Shown: positions 42,447 through 51,472 of the stretch, piece by piece | Position numbering within the stretch: position 1 is the stretch's first letter | How the letters are laid out: each line of letters starts with the position of its first letter | Source: VBDM01 sp035280025 | GTDB lineage: Bacteria; Pseudomonadota; Gammaproteobacteria; Burkholderiales; SG8-39 | Assembly (NCBI GenBank): GCA_035280025.1 | Contig: DATEGT010000195.1 | Coordinates: forward strand, 7,302-71,301 | DNA length: 64,000 bases | Direction: 5' to 3' | Notes under the pieces: model-generated | Databases searched by the model: none | What the model saw: the letters and a program-made list of their open reading frames with translations, nothing else | Told to the model about the DNA's origin: nothing | Made by a program: the position numbers and the translations under genes

Positions 42447-43040
42447 CTAGAGCGTCCCCTTGGTCGAAGGTACGGTGCCGGCCGCCCGCGGATCGGGCTC
42501 GAGCGCCATGCGCAGCGCGCGGGCGAACGCCTTGAACATCGTCTCGCACTGGTGATGCGCGTTGTCGCCCCGCAGGTTGTCGATGTGCAGCGTCACTTGC
42601 GCGTGGTTCGCGAACCCCTGGAAGAATTCGTGCACCAGATCGACATCGAACTCGCCGATCAACGCCCGCCTGAACTTCACGTGGTACTCCAGCCCGGGGC
42701 GTCCGGAGAAATCGATGACGACTCGCGACAGGGCTTCGTCGAGGGGGACGTAGGCATGCCCGTAGCGCCGGATGCCCTTCTTGTCGCCGACCGCGCGAGC
42801 CACCGCCTGGCCGAGCGTGATGCCGATGTCCTCGACGGTGTGGTGGGCGTCGACGTCCAGATCGCCCTTCGCGCGGATCTCGAGATCGAGCATGCCGTGA
42901 CGCGCAACCTGGTCGAGCATGTGGTCGAGGAACGGAATTCCGGTCGCGAGCGCGGATTTTCCGCTGCCGTCGACGTTAACGGACAGCGCGATCTGCGTTT
43001 CGGCGGTGTTGCGGTCTGCCTTGGCGGCGCGCGTGGACAT
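42447..43040 (-). CDS. hisB: Imidazoleglycerol-phosphate dehydratase HisB
   Basis: HisB dehydrates imidazole glycerol phosphate. The 197-residue monofunctional enzyme has the manganese-binding repeats GIPFLDHMLDQVARHG and DAHHTVEDIGI, and later HEFFQGFANHAQVTLHI and GDNAHHQCETMFKAFARALRMA. There is no N-terminal phosphatase domain, so histidinol-phosphatase must be elsewhere. I chose ATG 43040; a TTG at 43055 is a possible earlier start. Confidence 0.96.
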   Translation of the reverse strand: MSTRAAKADRNTAETQIALSVNVDGSGKSALATGIPFLDHMLDQVARHGMLDLEIRAKGDLDVDAHHTVEDIGITLGQAVARAVGDKKGIRRYGHAYVPLDEALSRVVIDFSGRPGLEYHVKFRRALIGEFDVDLVHEFFQGFANHAQVTLHIDNLRGDNAHHQCETMFKAFARALRMALEPDPRAAGTVPSTKGTL

Positions 43041-43074
43041 TGCGGCGAGCTTCAAGCGGATAGCCTACACGAAA

Positions 43075-44151
43075 TCAGCACGTGGCGAGCGCTTCCCCGA
43101 ACGCTGCCAGGCAGCGCCGGTTCTCTTCCGGCGTTCCGACGGTCAGCCGGACGCAACCCTCAAGGAGAGGCACTCCCGTGTCCAGATTCTTGACGAGGAC
43201 GCCCCGGCGCCGCATCCCTTCGAACACCGTTGCGGCGTCGGGAACACGGACCAGGATGAAATTTGCGTCGCTTGCGAAAACCGTGACGCGCGCAAGCCTG
43301 CGCAGCTCGCGCTCCAGGGCCGCGCGCTCGGCGATGATGCTCCTCGCCTGCGCTTCGAGCACGTCGTGGTGCGCGAGGATCCGCTCCGCCACCACGTGCG
43401 TCAGGGAGTTCACGTTGTAGGGCGAGCGCACCTTGTCGAACTCGCGAATCCATTCCGGCCGCCCCGCCGCGTAGCCCAGGCGTATCCCCGCCAGGCCCAG
43501 CTTGGACAGCGTGCGCATGACGATCAGGTTGGGGAATTCGGCGAGCCGCGTCATGAACGTCTTGCGGGCGAAGACGTGATACGCCTCGTCGACCACGACC
43601 AGCCCGGGCGCGGCGGCGATGATGTGGGTCATCGCGGTCTCGTCGAAGAGATTTCCACTGGGATTGTTCGGATAGGCGATGAACACGACCGCGGGCCGGT
43701 GCCGCCTCATCGCCTCCAGGAACGCCGTCGCGTCGAGGGTGAAATCCGGGCGCAGGAGCACGCCGGCGTACTCCAGCCCGGCGAGCCCGGCGTAGGCGCT
43801 GAACATGACGAAGCTCGGACGCGGCGCAAGCACGACCGCGCCCGGGCGCGCGACGCTCTGAACGATGATGTGGATGATCTCGTCGGAACCATTGCCGAGA
43901 AGAACGTCGCACTCGGGCGGAATCCCCATCGTCTCGCGCAGCCGCCGCACCAGGGCCGGGGCCGCCGGATCTGGGTAGCGGTTTATCGCGACCTTGGACA
44001 CCGCGTCCGCGATCTCGCGTTGCAGCGCCGGCGGCAGGCCGTAGGGGTTCTCCATCGCGTCGAGCTTGACCAGACCGTCGGCCTGCGCAACGGGGTAGGC
44101 CTTCATCGAGCGCACCTCGCCGCGGATGATGTCTTCGGGCCCCGCGCTCAC
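43075..44151 (-). CDS. hisC: Histidinol-phosphate aminotransferase HisC (GTG start)
   Basis: HisC converts imidazole acetol phosphate to histidinol phosphate with glutamate. The 358-residue PLP enzyme has Lys217 as Schiff-base residue (TLSKLGLAGIRLGY), YPNNPSGN near 160-167 and VVVDEAYHVF near 186-195. The start is GTG 44151, overlapping the hisD stop (GTGA). Confidence 0.95.
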   Translation of the reverse strand: MSAGPEDIIRGEVRSMKAYPVAQADGLVKLDAMENPYGLPPALQREIADAVSKVAINRYPDPAAPALVRRLRETMGIPPECDVLLGNGSDEIIHIIVQSVARPGAVVLAPRPSFVMFSAYAGLAGLEYAGVLLRPDFTLDATAFLEAMRRHRPAVVFIAYPNNPSGNLFDETAMTHIIAAAPGLVVVDEAYHVFARKTFMTRLAEFPNLIVMRTLSKLGLAGIRLGYAAGRPEWIREFDKVRSPYNVNSLTHVVAERILAHHDVLEAQARSIIAERAALERELRRLARVTVFASDANFILVRVPDAATVFEGMRRRGVLVKNLDTGVPLLEGCVRLTVGTPEENRRCLAAFGEALATC

Positions 44152-45467
44152 CGTCCGGCCTTGCCCTTTTCCTGCAGCCTCAGCTCCGCTGAGCGGGCGT
44201 GCGCCTGCAGGCCCTCGCCTCGAGCCAGGATCGCGGCGACTCTGGCGAGCTTTTGCGCGCCCTTGCGCGACACCGCAATCACGCTCGAGCGCTTCTGGAA
44301 GTCGTACACGCCCAGCGGCGAAGAAAACCTCGCCGTGCGCGAAGTCGGCAGCACATGATTGGGCCCGGCGCAGTAGTCGCCCAGCGCCTCCGACGCGTAG
44401 CGTCCCAGGAAGATCGCCCCGGCGTGGCGTATCTTCTTCAGCCACTTCTTCGGGTCGGCCACCGAGAGCTCGAGGTGCTCGGGCGCCACGCGGTTGGCGA
44501 TCTCGCAGGCTTCGTCGAGATCCTTCACCTCGATGAGCGCTCCGCGGCGCGACAGCGAAGCGCCGATGATGTCCCGGCGCGGCATGTCGTCGAGCAGCCG
44601 CGCGATGCTGCCCGCCACGCGTTCGATGAACTTTCTGTCGGGGGAGACCAGCACCGCCTGCGACGTCTCGGCGTGTTCGGCCTGGGAAAAGAGATCCATT
44701 GCGATCCAGTCCGGATCGGTGGTGCCGTCGCAGATCACCAGGATCTCGGTGGGGCCGGAGATCATGTCGATGCCCACCGTGCCGAATACTTGGCGCTTCG
44801 CCTCCGTGACGTAAGCGTTGCCCGGGCCGACGATCTTGTCCACCTGCGGGACGGTCTGGGTGCCGTAGGCGAGCGCCGCTACCGCCTGCGCGCCGCCGAC
44901 GGTGAAGACGCGGTCCACCCCGGCGACCGCCGCCGCCGCAAGAACCAGCGGATTGCGCTCGCCCCGCGGCGTCGGAACGCACATGATGATCTCGCGCACG
45001 CCGGCGATCTTGGCCGGAATCGCATTCATGAGCACCGACGAGGGATACGCCGCCTTCCCCCCCGGCACGTAAAGCCCGACGCGGTCGAGCGGCGTGATAC
45101 GCTGGCCGAGGGTCGTCCCGTCGGCTTCGGTGTACTGCCAAGACTTGGCGAGCTGCCGCTGATGGTACTTCCGGATGCGCGCCGAAGCCTGCGTCAGCGC
45201 GTCGCGTCGCACGCGATCGAGTCCCGCGAGCGCGCTCTTGAGCGCGGCCTGCGGCAGCTCCAGTTCGGACACGCTCACGGCGCTCACGCCGTCGTATTTC
45301 GCGGTGTTCTGGAGGACCGCGGCGTCCCCGCGGGCGCGCACCTCCGCGAGGATTTCGCCGACGCGGGCTGCGACGTCCCTGTCTAGCGCGGAGTCGAACG
45401 CGGTGAGCGCCTTGAGCCGTTCATGGAAATCCGACTGGGCGCTCGAGAGGCGCGCGATCTCAGGCAT
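44148..45467 (-). CDS. hisD: Histidinol dehydrogenase HisD
   Basis: HisD performs the last two oxidations from histidinol to histidine with NAD and zinc. The 439-residue protein has the conserved GLYVPGGKAAYPSSVLMNAIPA, GADRVFTVGGAQAVAALAYGT-like (here VDRVFTVGG) and PTEILVICDGT motifs and the His-rich C-terminal AGPNHVLPT. It overlaps hisG by 8 bp upstream and hisC by 4 bp downstream. Confidence 0.97.
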   Translation of the reverse strand: MPEIARLSSAQSDFHERLKALTAFDSALDRDVAARVGEILAEVRARGDAAVLQNTAKYDGVSAVSVSELELPQAALKSALAGLDRVRRDALTQASARIRKYHQRQLAKSWQYTEADGTTLGQRITPLDRVGLYVPGGKAAYPSSVLMNAIPAKIAGVREIIMCVPTPRGERNPLVLAAAAVAGVDRVFTVGGAQAVAALAYGTQTVPQVDKIVGPGNAYVTEAKRQVFGTVGIDMISGPTEILVICDGTTDPDWIAMDLFSQAEHAETSQAVLVSPDRKFIERVAGSIARLLDDMPRRDIIGASLSRRGALIEVKDLDEACEIANRVAPEHLELSVADPKKWLKKIRHAGAIFLGRYASEALGDYCAGPNHVLPTSRTARFSSPLGVYDFQKRSSVIAVSRKGAQKLARVAAILARGEGLQAHARSAELRLQEKGKAGR

Positions 45468-46104
45468 GCCCGCCGACCGCTTCGGAGAACGCGTCGAGGA
45501 GCGGCTGGATCACGTCGCGCCGCAGCTTGAGCGCGGCCTGATTGACGATCAGCCGCGCGCTGATCGGGCGGATTTCCTCGACGGCGTGCAGGTGGTTGGC
45601 GCGCAGCGTGTCGCCGGTCGCCACCAGGTCGACGATGGCGTCGGCCAGGCCGAGCAGCGGCGCGAGCTCCATCGAACCGTAGAGCTTGATCAGATCGACG
45701 TGCACGCCCTTCGCCGCAAAGTGTTCGCGCGCAGTCTGCATGTATTTGGTGGCGATCCGCAGGCGCGCCCCGCGGCGCACTGCGCCCGCGTAGTCGAAGC
45801 CCTGGGGCACCGCGACCACCATGCGGCAGGCCGCGATGCCGAGATCGAGAGGCTGATACAGCCCGTCGCCGCTGTGCTCGAGCAGCACGTCCTTCCCCGC
45901 GATGCCGAGCTCCGCCGCGCCGTACTGGACGTAGGTCGGAACGTCCGACGCCCTCACGACGAGCAGCCGCAGATCGCGGCGGCTGGTGCGCAGCACCAGC
46001 TTCCGGGAGCCCTCGGGCGCGTCGAGCGCGCGGATTCCCGCGGCCGCGAGCAGCGGCAAGGTCTCGTCGAAGATCCGGCCTTTGGAAAGCGCGAGCGTGA
46101 TCAC
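45460..46104 (-). CDS. hisG: ATP phosphoribosyltransferase, short form HisG (GTG start)
   Basis: HisG joins ATP with PRPP, the committed step of histidine synthesis. At 214 residues it is the short form, which lacks the C-terminal regulatory domain and needs the HisZ regulatory subunit; no hisZ lies in the window. Motifs include ITLALSKGRIFDETLPLL, VQYGAAELGIAGKDVL and the PRPP-binding GLADAIVDLVATGDTLRAN. It starts with GTG and overlaps hisD by 8 bp. Confidence 0.96.
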   Translation of the reverse strand: MITLALSKGRIFDETLPLLAAAGIRALDAPEGSRKLVLRTSRRDLRLLVVRASDVPTYVQYGAAELGIAGKDVLLEHSGDGLYQPLDLGIAACRMVVAVPQGFDYAGAVRRGARLRIATKYMQTAREHFAAKGVHVDLIKLYGSMELAPLLGLADAIVDLVATGDTLRANHLHAVEEIRPISARLIVNQAALKLRRDVIQPLLDAFSEAVGGHA

Positions 46105-46175
46105 GAGTGCGCAGGGTCGAGGTCAGCCTCGCATTTTACCGCAAAGAGCGCGGAAAACCTTGTTTTTAAAGACGT

Positions 46176-47429
46176 TCAGTGCACGCGCCTGATGCGCGCG
46201 CCCAGCTGGGCGAGCTTCTCCTCGATGCACTCGTACCCTCGGTCCAGGTGGTAGATGCGGTCGATCCGGGTCTCGCCTTCGGCGACCAGGCCCGCGATCA
46301 CCAGGCTCGCCGAGGCGCGCAGGTCGGTCGCCATCACGGTCGCTCCCTGCAGCCTCGACACCCCGTGAACGACCGCCGTATTGCCGGAGATCTCGATGTC
46401 GGCGCCAAGGCGCTGCATCTCGAGGGCGTGCATGAAGCGGTTCTCAAAGATGGTCTCGGTGATCACTGCGGTGCCATCGGCGATCGCGTCGAGCGCCATC
46501 AGTTGCGCCTGCATGTCGGTGGGAAAGGCCGGATAGGGCGCGGTGCGTACGTTGACGCCGCGGGGCCGCCCGCTCATGGCGAGCGAGATCGTCGTGTTCT
46601 CGGCGCGCACCTCCGCGCCCGATTCGCGCAGCTTCTCGAGTACCGCCTCGAGCGTGCCCGGACTCGTGCCGTGCAGCGTGACCCTTCCGCCCGTCGCCGC
46701 GGTGGCGGCGAGGAAGGTCCCAGTCTCGATCCGGTCAGCCATGATCCGATGGCTCGCCCCGTGCAGCCGCTCGACGCCTTCGATCACGATCACGTCGCCG
46801 CCGGCCCCCCTGATCTTCGCGCCCATCGCCGACAGGCACTGCGCCAGATCGACCACCTCGGGCTCCCGGGCGGCGTTCTCGATCACGGTCGTGCCCTCGG
46901 CGAGGCAGGCGGCCATCATCAGGTTTTCCGTGCCGGTGACGGTGACGAGGTCCATGACCAGGCGCGCCGCCTTGAGCCGCTTCGCCTTCGCCGAGATGTA
47001 GCCCTTCTCTACCGAGATCTCGGCACCGAGCGCCGCCAGCCCCTTGATATGCAGATCCACAGGGCGCGTCCCGATGGCGCAGCCGCCGGGCAAAGAAACG
47101 CGCGCCTCGCCGCAGCGCGCGATAAGAGGCCCGAGCACCAGGATGGAGGCGCGCATGGTCTTCACCAGATCGTACGAAGCGACCGGATTGGAGAGGCGCT
47201 CCGCCCGCAGCGACAGCCCCAGCTTGTCGTCGAGCGACGCTTCCACGCCCATCTGGGAGAGCAGCCGCACCATCGTGGTCACGTCCCGCAGGTGCGGCAC
47301 GTTGGAGAGCGTGATCTCGTCCGCGGTCAGCAGCGCCGCGCACATCAGCGGAAGCGCGGCGTTCTTCGCTCCCGAAACGCGCACCTCGCCCGACAGGCGC
47401 ACCCCGCCCTGGATGACGAGCTTATCCAC
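46176..47429 (-). CDS. murA: UDP-N-acetylglucosamine 1-carboxyvinyltransferase MurA (GTG start)
   Basis: MurA adds enolpyruvate to UDP-GlcNAc, the first committed step of peptidoglycan synthesis. The 417-residue protein has the catalytic Cys117 in LPGGCAIGTRPVDLHIKG, the N-terminal GAKNAALPLM loop and the late GYECIEEKL. The presence of Cys rather than Asp at 117 predicts fosfomycin sensitivity at the target. GTG 47429 overlaps the ibaG stop by 8 bp. Confidence 0.97.
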   Translation of the reverse strand: MDKLVIQGGVRLSGEVRVSGAKNAALPLMCAALLTADEITLSNVPHLRDVTTMVRLLSQMGVEASLDDKLGLSLRAERLSNPVASYDLVKTMRASILVLGPLIARCGEARVSLPGGCAIGTRPVDLHIKGLAALGAEISVEKGYISAKAKRLKAARLVMDLVTVTGTENLMMAACLAEGTTVIENAAREPEVVDLAQCLSAMGAKIRGAGGDVIVIEGVERLHGASHRIMADRIETGTFLAATAATGGRVTLHGTSPGTLEAVLEKLRESGAEVRAENTTISLAMSGRPRGVNVRTAPYPAFPTDMQAQLMALDAIADGTAVITETIFENRFMHALEMQRLGADIEISGNTAVVHGVSRLQGATVMATDLRASASLVIAGLVAEGETRIDRIYHLDRGYECIEEKLAQLGARIRRVH

Positions 47430-47658
47430 CGGAGGCCTCCTCGGGAGTCAGGGTGCGCATGGAAAGTGCGTGGATTTCCGCGCGCATGCGCTCGCCCAGG
47501 GCCGCGTAGACGAGCTGGTGGCGCTGGACGCGACTCTTGCCGCGGAAGACGTCGCTCACGATGAGCGCCTCGAAGTGCTGCCCGTCGCCCGCGACGCGTA
47601 CCTCGATGCACCGCAGACCCTTTTCGATGTAGCTCTGGACCTGTTCGGGCGTCACCAT
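47422..47658 (-). CDS. ibaG: BolA family protein IbaG
   Basis: The 78-residue BolA-fold protein has the class signature VQRHQLVYAALGERM after FRGKSRV and a C-terminal IHALSMRTLTPEE. BolA/IbaG proteins act with monothiol glutaredoxins in iron-sulfur handling. It sits between the ABC exporter and murA, the standard arrangement. Confidence 0.92.
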   Translation of the reverse strand: MVTPEQVQSYIEKGLRCIEVRVAGDGQHFEALIVSDVFRGKSRVQRHQLVYAALGERMRAEIHALSMRTLTPEEASGG

Positions 47659-47659
47659 G

Positions 47660-48415
47660 CTAGTGCCTCAGCTTGTATCCGCTTCTGATCACGGCCAGGG
47701 TCAGCGTCGAGACCGCCGCGAGGAACGCCGCGACGACCGCGAGGCCCTGAAGCGGATGCACGTCCGAAACGCCGAAGAAACCGTAGCGGAACCCGTCGAT
47801 CATGTAGAAGAAGGGATTGAAATGCGAAAGCCCCTGCCAGAAAACGGGAAGGGAGTGAATCGAGTAAAAGACTCCGGAGAGGAATGTCAGGGGCATGATG
47901 AGGAAATTCTGGAACGACGCGACCTGGTCGATCTTCTCCGCCCAGATTCCGGCCAGCATCCCGAGCGCGCCCAGCACGGCGCTCCCGCAGAAGGCAAAAG
48001 CGAGGATCCATCCCGGGTGACGGAACTCCATGTCGACGAAGGGCAGCGTGACCAGCATCACTGCCAGCCCCACCACCATTCCCCGCACGACGGCGGCGAG
48101 CACGTACGCGGCGAAGAATTCCCCGTACGAAAGCGGAGGAAGCAGCACGAAGATGATATTACCCGTGATCTTGGACTGGATCAGCGATGACGAGCTGTTG
48201 GCGAACGCGTTCTGGAGCACCGCCATCATGACCAGGCCCGGGACCAGGAAGGCGGTATAGGGAACGCTTTCGTATACGCGCACGCGGCCCTCCATGACGT
48301 GGCCGAACACGAGGAGGAACAGCGCCGCCGTCAGCGCCGGCGCGCCTATCGTCTGAGTGCTGACTTTCCAGAAGCGCAGCACTTCCTTGTAGAGAAGGGT
48401 GGGAAATCCGCTCAT
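47660..48415 (-). CDS. ABC-2 type transporter permease
   Basis: The 251-residue protein has six hydrophobic spans of the ABC-2 type (FPTLLYKEVLRFWKVSTQTIGAPALTAALFLLVFG at the start; LIMPLTFLSGVFYSIHSLPVFWQGLSHFNPFFYMIDGFRYGFFG near the end). It would pair with the ATPase just upstream as an exporter like YadGH, of unknown substrate. Start ATG 48415 overlaps the ATPase stop by 4 bp. Confidence 0.92.
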   Translation of the reverse strand: MSGFPTLLYKEVLRFWKVSTQTIGAPALTAALFLLVFGHVMEGRVRVYESVPYTAFLVPGLVMMAVLQNAFANSSSSLIQSKITGNIIFVLLPPLSYGEFFAAYVLAAVVRGMVVGLAVMLVTLPFVDMEFRHPGWILAFAFCGSAVLGALGMLAGIWAEKIDQVASFQNFLIMPLTFLSGVFYSIHSLPVFWQGLSHFNPFFYMIDGFRYGFFGVSDVHPLQGLAVVAAFLAAVSTLTLAVIRSGYKLRH

Positions 48416-49308
48416 GAGCGGCGCATCACGTCGACGAAAGCATCCTCCAGATCGGGCTGCACCAGCTCCATCTCCTCGATTCTGGATCCCGAGCGCCGGA
48501 TGCACGAGAGCGTCTGCTCGACATCGTCGTAGCTCGTGAGGCTGAGAACGTAGGCGTCGCCTGTGCTGCCGTGCTCGAGGGCTTGCAGCTCCGCGGGAAG
48601 CCGCCCGGTCAGCCGCAGGCGCAGGAGGAGATGATGCACGCGCTTGAGCAGATTGGACGTGGAATCGAGCGCGACCACACGGCCCTGCTTGAGCATCGCG
48701 ATGCGCCCGCAGAGCGCTTCCGCTTCCTCCAGGTAGTGCGTCGTCAGCACGACGGTGTGGCCGTCGCGGTTCAGGCGCCGGATGAACTGCCACAGCGCCT
48801 GGCGCAGCTCGACATCGACCCCGGCCGTCGGCTCATCGAGCACGATCACGGGCGGCCTGTGCACCAGGGCCTGAGCCACGAGGACGCGGCGCTTCATGCC
48901 GCCGGAGAGCGCGCGCATGTTGACGTCCGCCTTCGTTGCAAGGTCCAGATGGTGCATCACCTCGTCTATCCAAGCCTGGTTGGCGCGCATCCCGAAATAG
49001 CCGGACTGGATGCGGAGCGTCTCGCGCACGGTGAAGAAGGGGTCGAACACGAGCTCCTGCGGAACCACGCCTAGCGCTCGGCGCGCCGACCGGTAGTCTC
49101 CCCGAACGTCGTGGCCCATCACCCGGGCCGACCCGCGATCGGCGCGCACCAGGCCCGCGAGGACGCTGATGAGGGTGGTCTTGCCTGCACCGTTCGGTCC
49201 GAGCAGGCCGAAGAACTCTCCCTGGGGAATCTCGAGGTCGATCCCGGACAGCGCGTGCAGGTCTCCGAAGCGCTTGTGGACGTCGCAGATCTCGATCGCG
49301 GCCGGCAT
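48412..49308 (-). CDS. ABC transporter ATP-binding protein (drug-exporter type)
   Basis: The 298-residue ATPase has Walker A GPNGAGKTTL near 36-45, signature LSGGMKRRV near 133-141 and Walker B VIVLDEPTAGVDVELRQ near 154-170, and a C-terminal extension. It forms an exporter with the following permease. It separates the Mla genes from ibaG-murA and is commonly found there in Betaproteobacteria. Confidence 0.93.
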   Translation of the reverse strand: MPAAIEICDVHKRFGDLHALSGIDLEIPQGEFFGLLGPNGAGKTTLISVLAGLVRADRGSARVMGHDVRGDYRSARRALGVVPQELVFDPFFTVRETLRIQSGYFGMRANQAWIDEVMHHLDLATKADVNMRALSGGMKRRVLVAQALVHRPPVIVLDEPTAGVDVELRQALWQFIRRLNRDGHTVVLTTHYLEEAEALCGRIAMLKQGRVVALDSTSNLLKRVHHLLLRLRLTGRLPAELQALEHGSTGDAYVLSLTSYDDVEQTLSCIRRSGSRIEEMELVQPDLEDAFVDVMRRS

Positions 49309-49329
49309 GCCTGGAGTGCCGCCCGGGGA

Positions 49330-49617
49330 TCAGCTCGAGGCCGGCTGGAGCAGCTCGGACACTCCGTAAAGCTTGGCGAGATTCTGCATCGGGACGGGAA
49401 GGTTGACGAACCGCAGCCCGGGCTTGCTCTCGGCCGACTGGCGCAGCCATTCGAGGGCCAGCGCCACCGCCGAGGAATCCACTTCGGACACCCCGCGAAA
49501 ATCGACCACTCGCACGCCCTGCCGCAGGTGATCCCGCGCCTCGACGGCCAGCCCGGAAACGGTCCCGAGCGTGAGGGCGCCCTCGACGAGCAGCGAATCG
49601 CCCTCGCGGCGGATCAC
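49330..49617 (-). CDS. mlaB: STAS domain protein MlaB (GTG start)
   Basis: The 95-residue STAS protein (LVEGALTLGTVSGLAVEARDHL, VVDFRGVSEVDSSAVALALEWLRQ) regulates the MlaFE transporter ATPase. A Ser-containing DSSAV motif sits at the contact site. It starts at GTG 49617 with a 4-bp overlap with mlaC. Confidence 0.9.
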   Translation of the reverse strand: MIRREGDSLLVEGALTLGTVSGLAVEARDHLRQGVRVVDFRGVSEVDSSAVALALEWLRQSAESKPGLRFVNLPVPMQNLAKLYGVSELLQPASS

Positions 49618-50237
49618 GACTTGCCCGCCTTCGAGGCCAGCGGCTCCCGGTTCTTCGCGGCGAGCGACTTGATCAGCCCGTCGACCCCGTGTTCGCGTAC
49701 CTCGCTCGCAAAGGTGTCGCGGTATGTGGTCACCAGGCTTACGCCGCCCACCTTGACGTCGTAGACCTTCCAGCCCTTGTCGGTCTTCTCCATTTCGTAG
49801 TCGATCGACACGGGCTGCGACGAGCCGGATTGCCTGACCTCGGACTTGACCGTGACTTCGGTGTCGTCGGGCTTGGCGCGCAGCGGCTTGTATTCGATCT
49901 GCTGGTCCCGGTAGTTGGTCAGCGCCGTGGAATAGGTGCGCACGAGTAGGGTCTTGAACTCCGCCGCGAGCTCCTTCTGCTGCTCGGGCGTCGCCGTCCT
50001 CCAGTTGCGCGCCATCGCGATGCGTGCCATCCGCGTGAAATTGAAATGCGGGACGATCTTGGCTTCGATGAGATCGGCGGCCTTCGCGGCATCGCCCGCC
50101 CGGATGTCCTTGTCCTTCTTGATGGCGGCGGCTACGTCGTCGGTGATGGTTTTCACCAGCACGTCGGGGGCGACCGCCTGCGCCTGCGCCAGGGGAGCGA
50201 GGAAAGCGAGAAAAAAAAGACAGTACGCGGTTTTCAT
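49614..50237 (-). CDS. mlaC: Periplasmic phospholipid-binding protein MlaC
   Basis: The 207-residue protein has a signal peptide (about 1-19), and the MlaC domain: DVLVKTITDDVAAAIKKDKDIRAGD, PHFNFTRMARIAMARNWRTATPEQQKELAAEFKTLLVRTYSTAL, and DVKVGGVSLVTTYRDTF. It carries phospholipids between the outer-membrane MlaA complex and the MlaFEDB transporter. Confidence 0.95.
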   Translation of the reverse strand: MKTAYCLFFLAFLAPLAQAQAVAPDVLVKTITDDVAAAIKKDKDIRAGDAAKAADLIEAKIVPHFNFTRMARIAMARNWRTATPEQQKELAAEFKTLLVRTYSTALTNYRDQQIEYKPLRAKPDDTEVTVKSEVRQSGSSQPVSIDYEMEKTDKGWKVYDVKVGGVSLVTTYRDTFASEVREHGVDGLIKSLAAKNREPLASKAGKS

Positions 50238-50252
50238 GGCTGTTCGATCCGG

Positions 50253-50978
50253 TTACTTGGTGGTTGGTTCATCATCCGATTCGTCCGGCTCGCGCGGCGG
50301 ATTGCCGTCGTAGACGAGATTGCGCCTGCGCTGGAGCCAGGCGCCGCGCACGAACGCGTATCGGTCGAGCGCCGCCTGCTCGAGAACGCTCGAAGCGTCG
50401 AGGAGGTTCGCGCGGTTGCTGATCGCGCGCGTCGCGTACAGCGAATTGCGAATCGGCACGCTGTCGGTCGCCCAATAGACGAGGTCCGCCTTGTAGTCGA
50501 ACAGGAGTCCGAACCCGTCGCGGAACGTCGAAGGCCCGATGAACGGGATGACCACGTAGGGGCCGTTCCCGATGCCCCAGACGGCCAGCGTCTGGCCGAA
50601 GTCCTCGTTGTGCTTGGGCAATCCCGCGGCGGACGCAGCGTCGAAGAGCCCGGCGAGGCCGAACGTCGAATTGTGGATGACGCGGGTCATGTCCTCCAGT
50701 CCCTGCTGGAACTTGCCCTGCAGCACGTCGTTCACCGAGATCCAGACATCCTCGAGGTTGGAAAAGAAGTTGGAAACGCCGGTGCGGAAGAATCCGGGAA
50801 AGACGGCGCGGTAGCCCTTGGCCACCGGCGAAAGCAGCGCCTTGTCCGCCGCGTCGTTGAACGCGAACACCGCCCGGTTGACCTTCTCCAGGGGATCGGC
50901 GGGATTGCCGCCGGAAGTGGCACAGCCCGCCGACACGCCGGCGAGGAGCAGCGCCGCGCACAGCCTGTTAACCTCCAC
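50253..50978 (-). CDS. mlaA: Outer membrane lipoprotein MlaA (VacJ), GTG start
   Basis: The 241-residue lipoprotein has a lipobox (VSAGC, near 18) and the VacJ domain: DPLEKVNRAVFAFNDAADKALLSPVAKGYRAVFPGFFRTGVSNFFSNLEDVWISVNDVLQGK, then VVIPFIGPSTFRDGFG. It removes misplaced phospholipids from the outer leaflet. In E. coli mlaA is unlinked; here it lies inside the operon between mlaD and mlaC. Confidence 0.95.
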   Translation of the reverse strand: MEVNRLCAALLLAGVSAGCATSGGNPADPLEKVNRAVFAFNDAADKALLSPVAKGYRAVFPGFFRTGVSNFFSNLEDVWISVNDVLQGKFQQGLEDMTRVIHNSTFGLAGLFDAASAAGLPKHNEDFGQTLAVWGIGNGPYVVIPFIGPSTFRDGFGLLFDYKADLVYWATDSVPIRNSLYATRAISNRANLLDASSVLEQAALDRYAFVRGAWLQRRRNLVYDGNPPREPDESDDEPTTK

Positions 50979-50995
50979 GCGATCGGCTTCCCATC

Positions 50996-51469
50996 CTACT
51001 TCTTGCCGTCCCCCTCGGCAGCCTTATTGTACAGGAACTGACCGATGAGATTTTCTAGGACCACCGCGGATTGCGTGAGCTTGAGCGTATCACCGTCCTT
51101 CAGGTTCGCCGAATCACCGCCTGCCGTGAGCCCGATGTATTGCTCTCCGAGCAGCCCCGAAGTCAGGATCTTCGCCGAGCTGTCCTTGGGAAACTGGAAG
51201 CGGCTCTCGATGTTCATCGACACCACGGCTTCGAAACTCTCGTTGTCGAAGCGGATGTCGCCAACGCGGCCCACGACCACGCCCGCGCTCTTCACCGCGG
51301 CGCGAACCTTGAGTCCGCCGATGTTTTCGAATTTGGCGTTCACCCGGTACATGTCCGCAGTGGAGAACGAGGCGAGATTCGCCACCTTGAGCGACAGGAA
51401 CAGGAGCGCGCCGATGCCGGCCACCGCGAAGATCCCCACCCACAAATCCAGCTCCTTGCGCGTCATCAT
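50996..51469 (-). CDS. mlaD: MlaD, MCE-domain subunit of phospholipid transporter
   Basis: The 157-residue protein has an N-terminal membrane anchor (LWVGIFAVAGIGALLFLSLKVANL) and one MCE domain (YRVNAKFENIGGLKVRAAVKSAGVVVGRVGDI, LTSGLLGEQYIGLTAGGD). It forms the hexameric ring of the MlaFEDB complex. It lies 3 bp downstream of mlaE. Confidence 0.95.
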   Translation of the reverse strand: MMTRKELDLWVGIFAVAGIGALLFLSLKVANLASFSTADMYRVNAKFENIGGLKVRAAVKSAGVVVGRVGDIRFDNESFEAVVSMNIESRFQFPKDSSAKILTSGLLGEQYIGLTAGGDSANLKDGDTLKLTQSAVVLENLIGQFLYNKAAEGDGKK

Positions 51470-51472
51470 GAT

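Noticed and set aside
43075..45141. A fused 688-residue HisC
   Set aside because: The first 330 residues are hisD in another frame; the GTG at 44151 overlapping the hisD stop is the right start.
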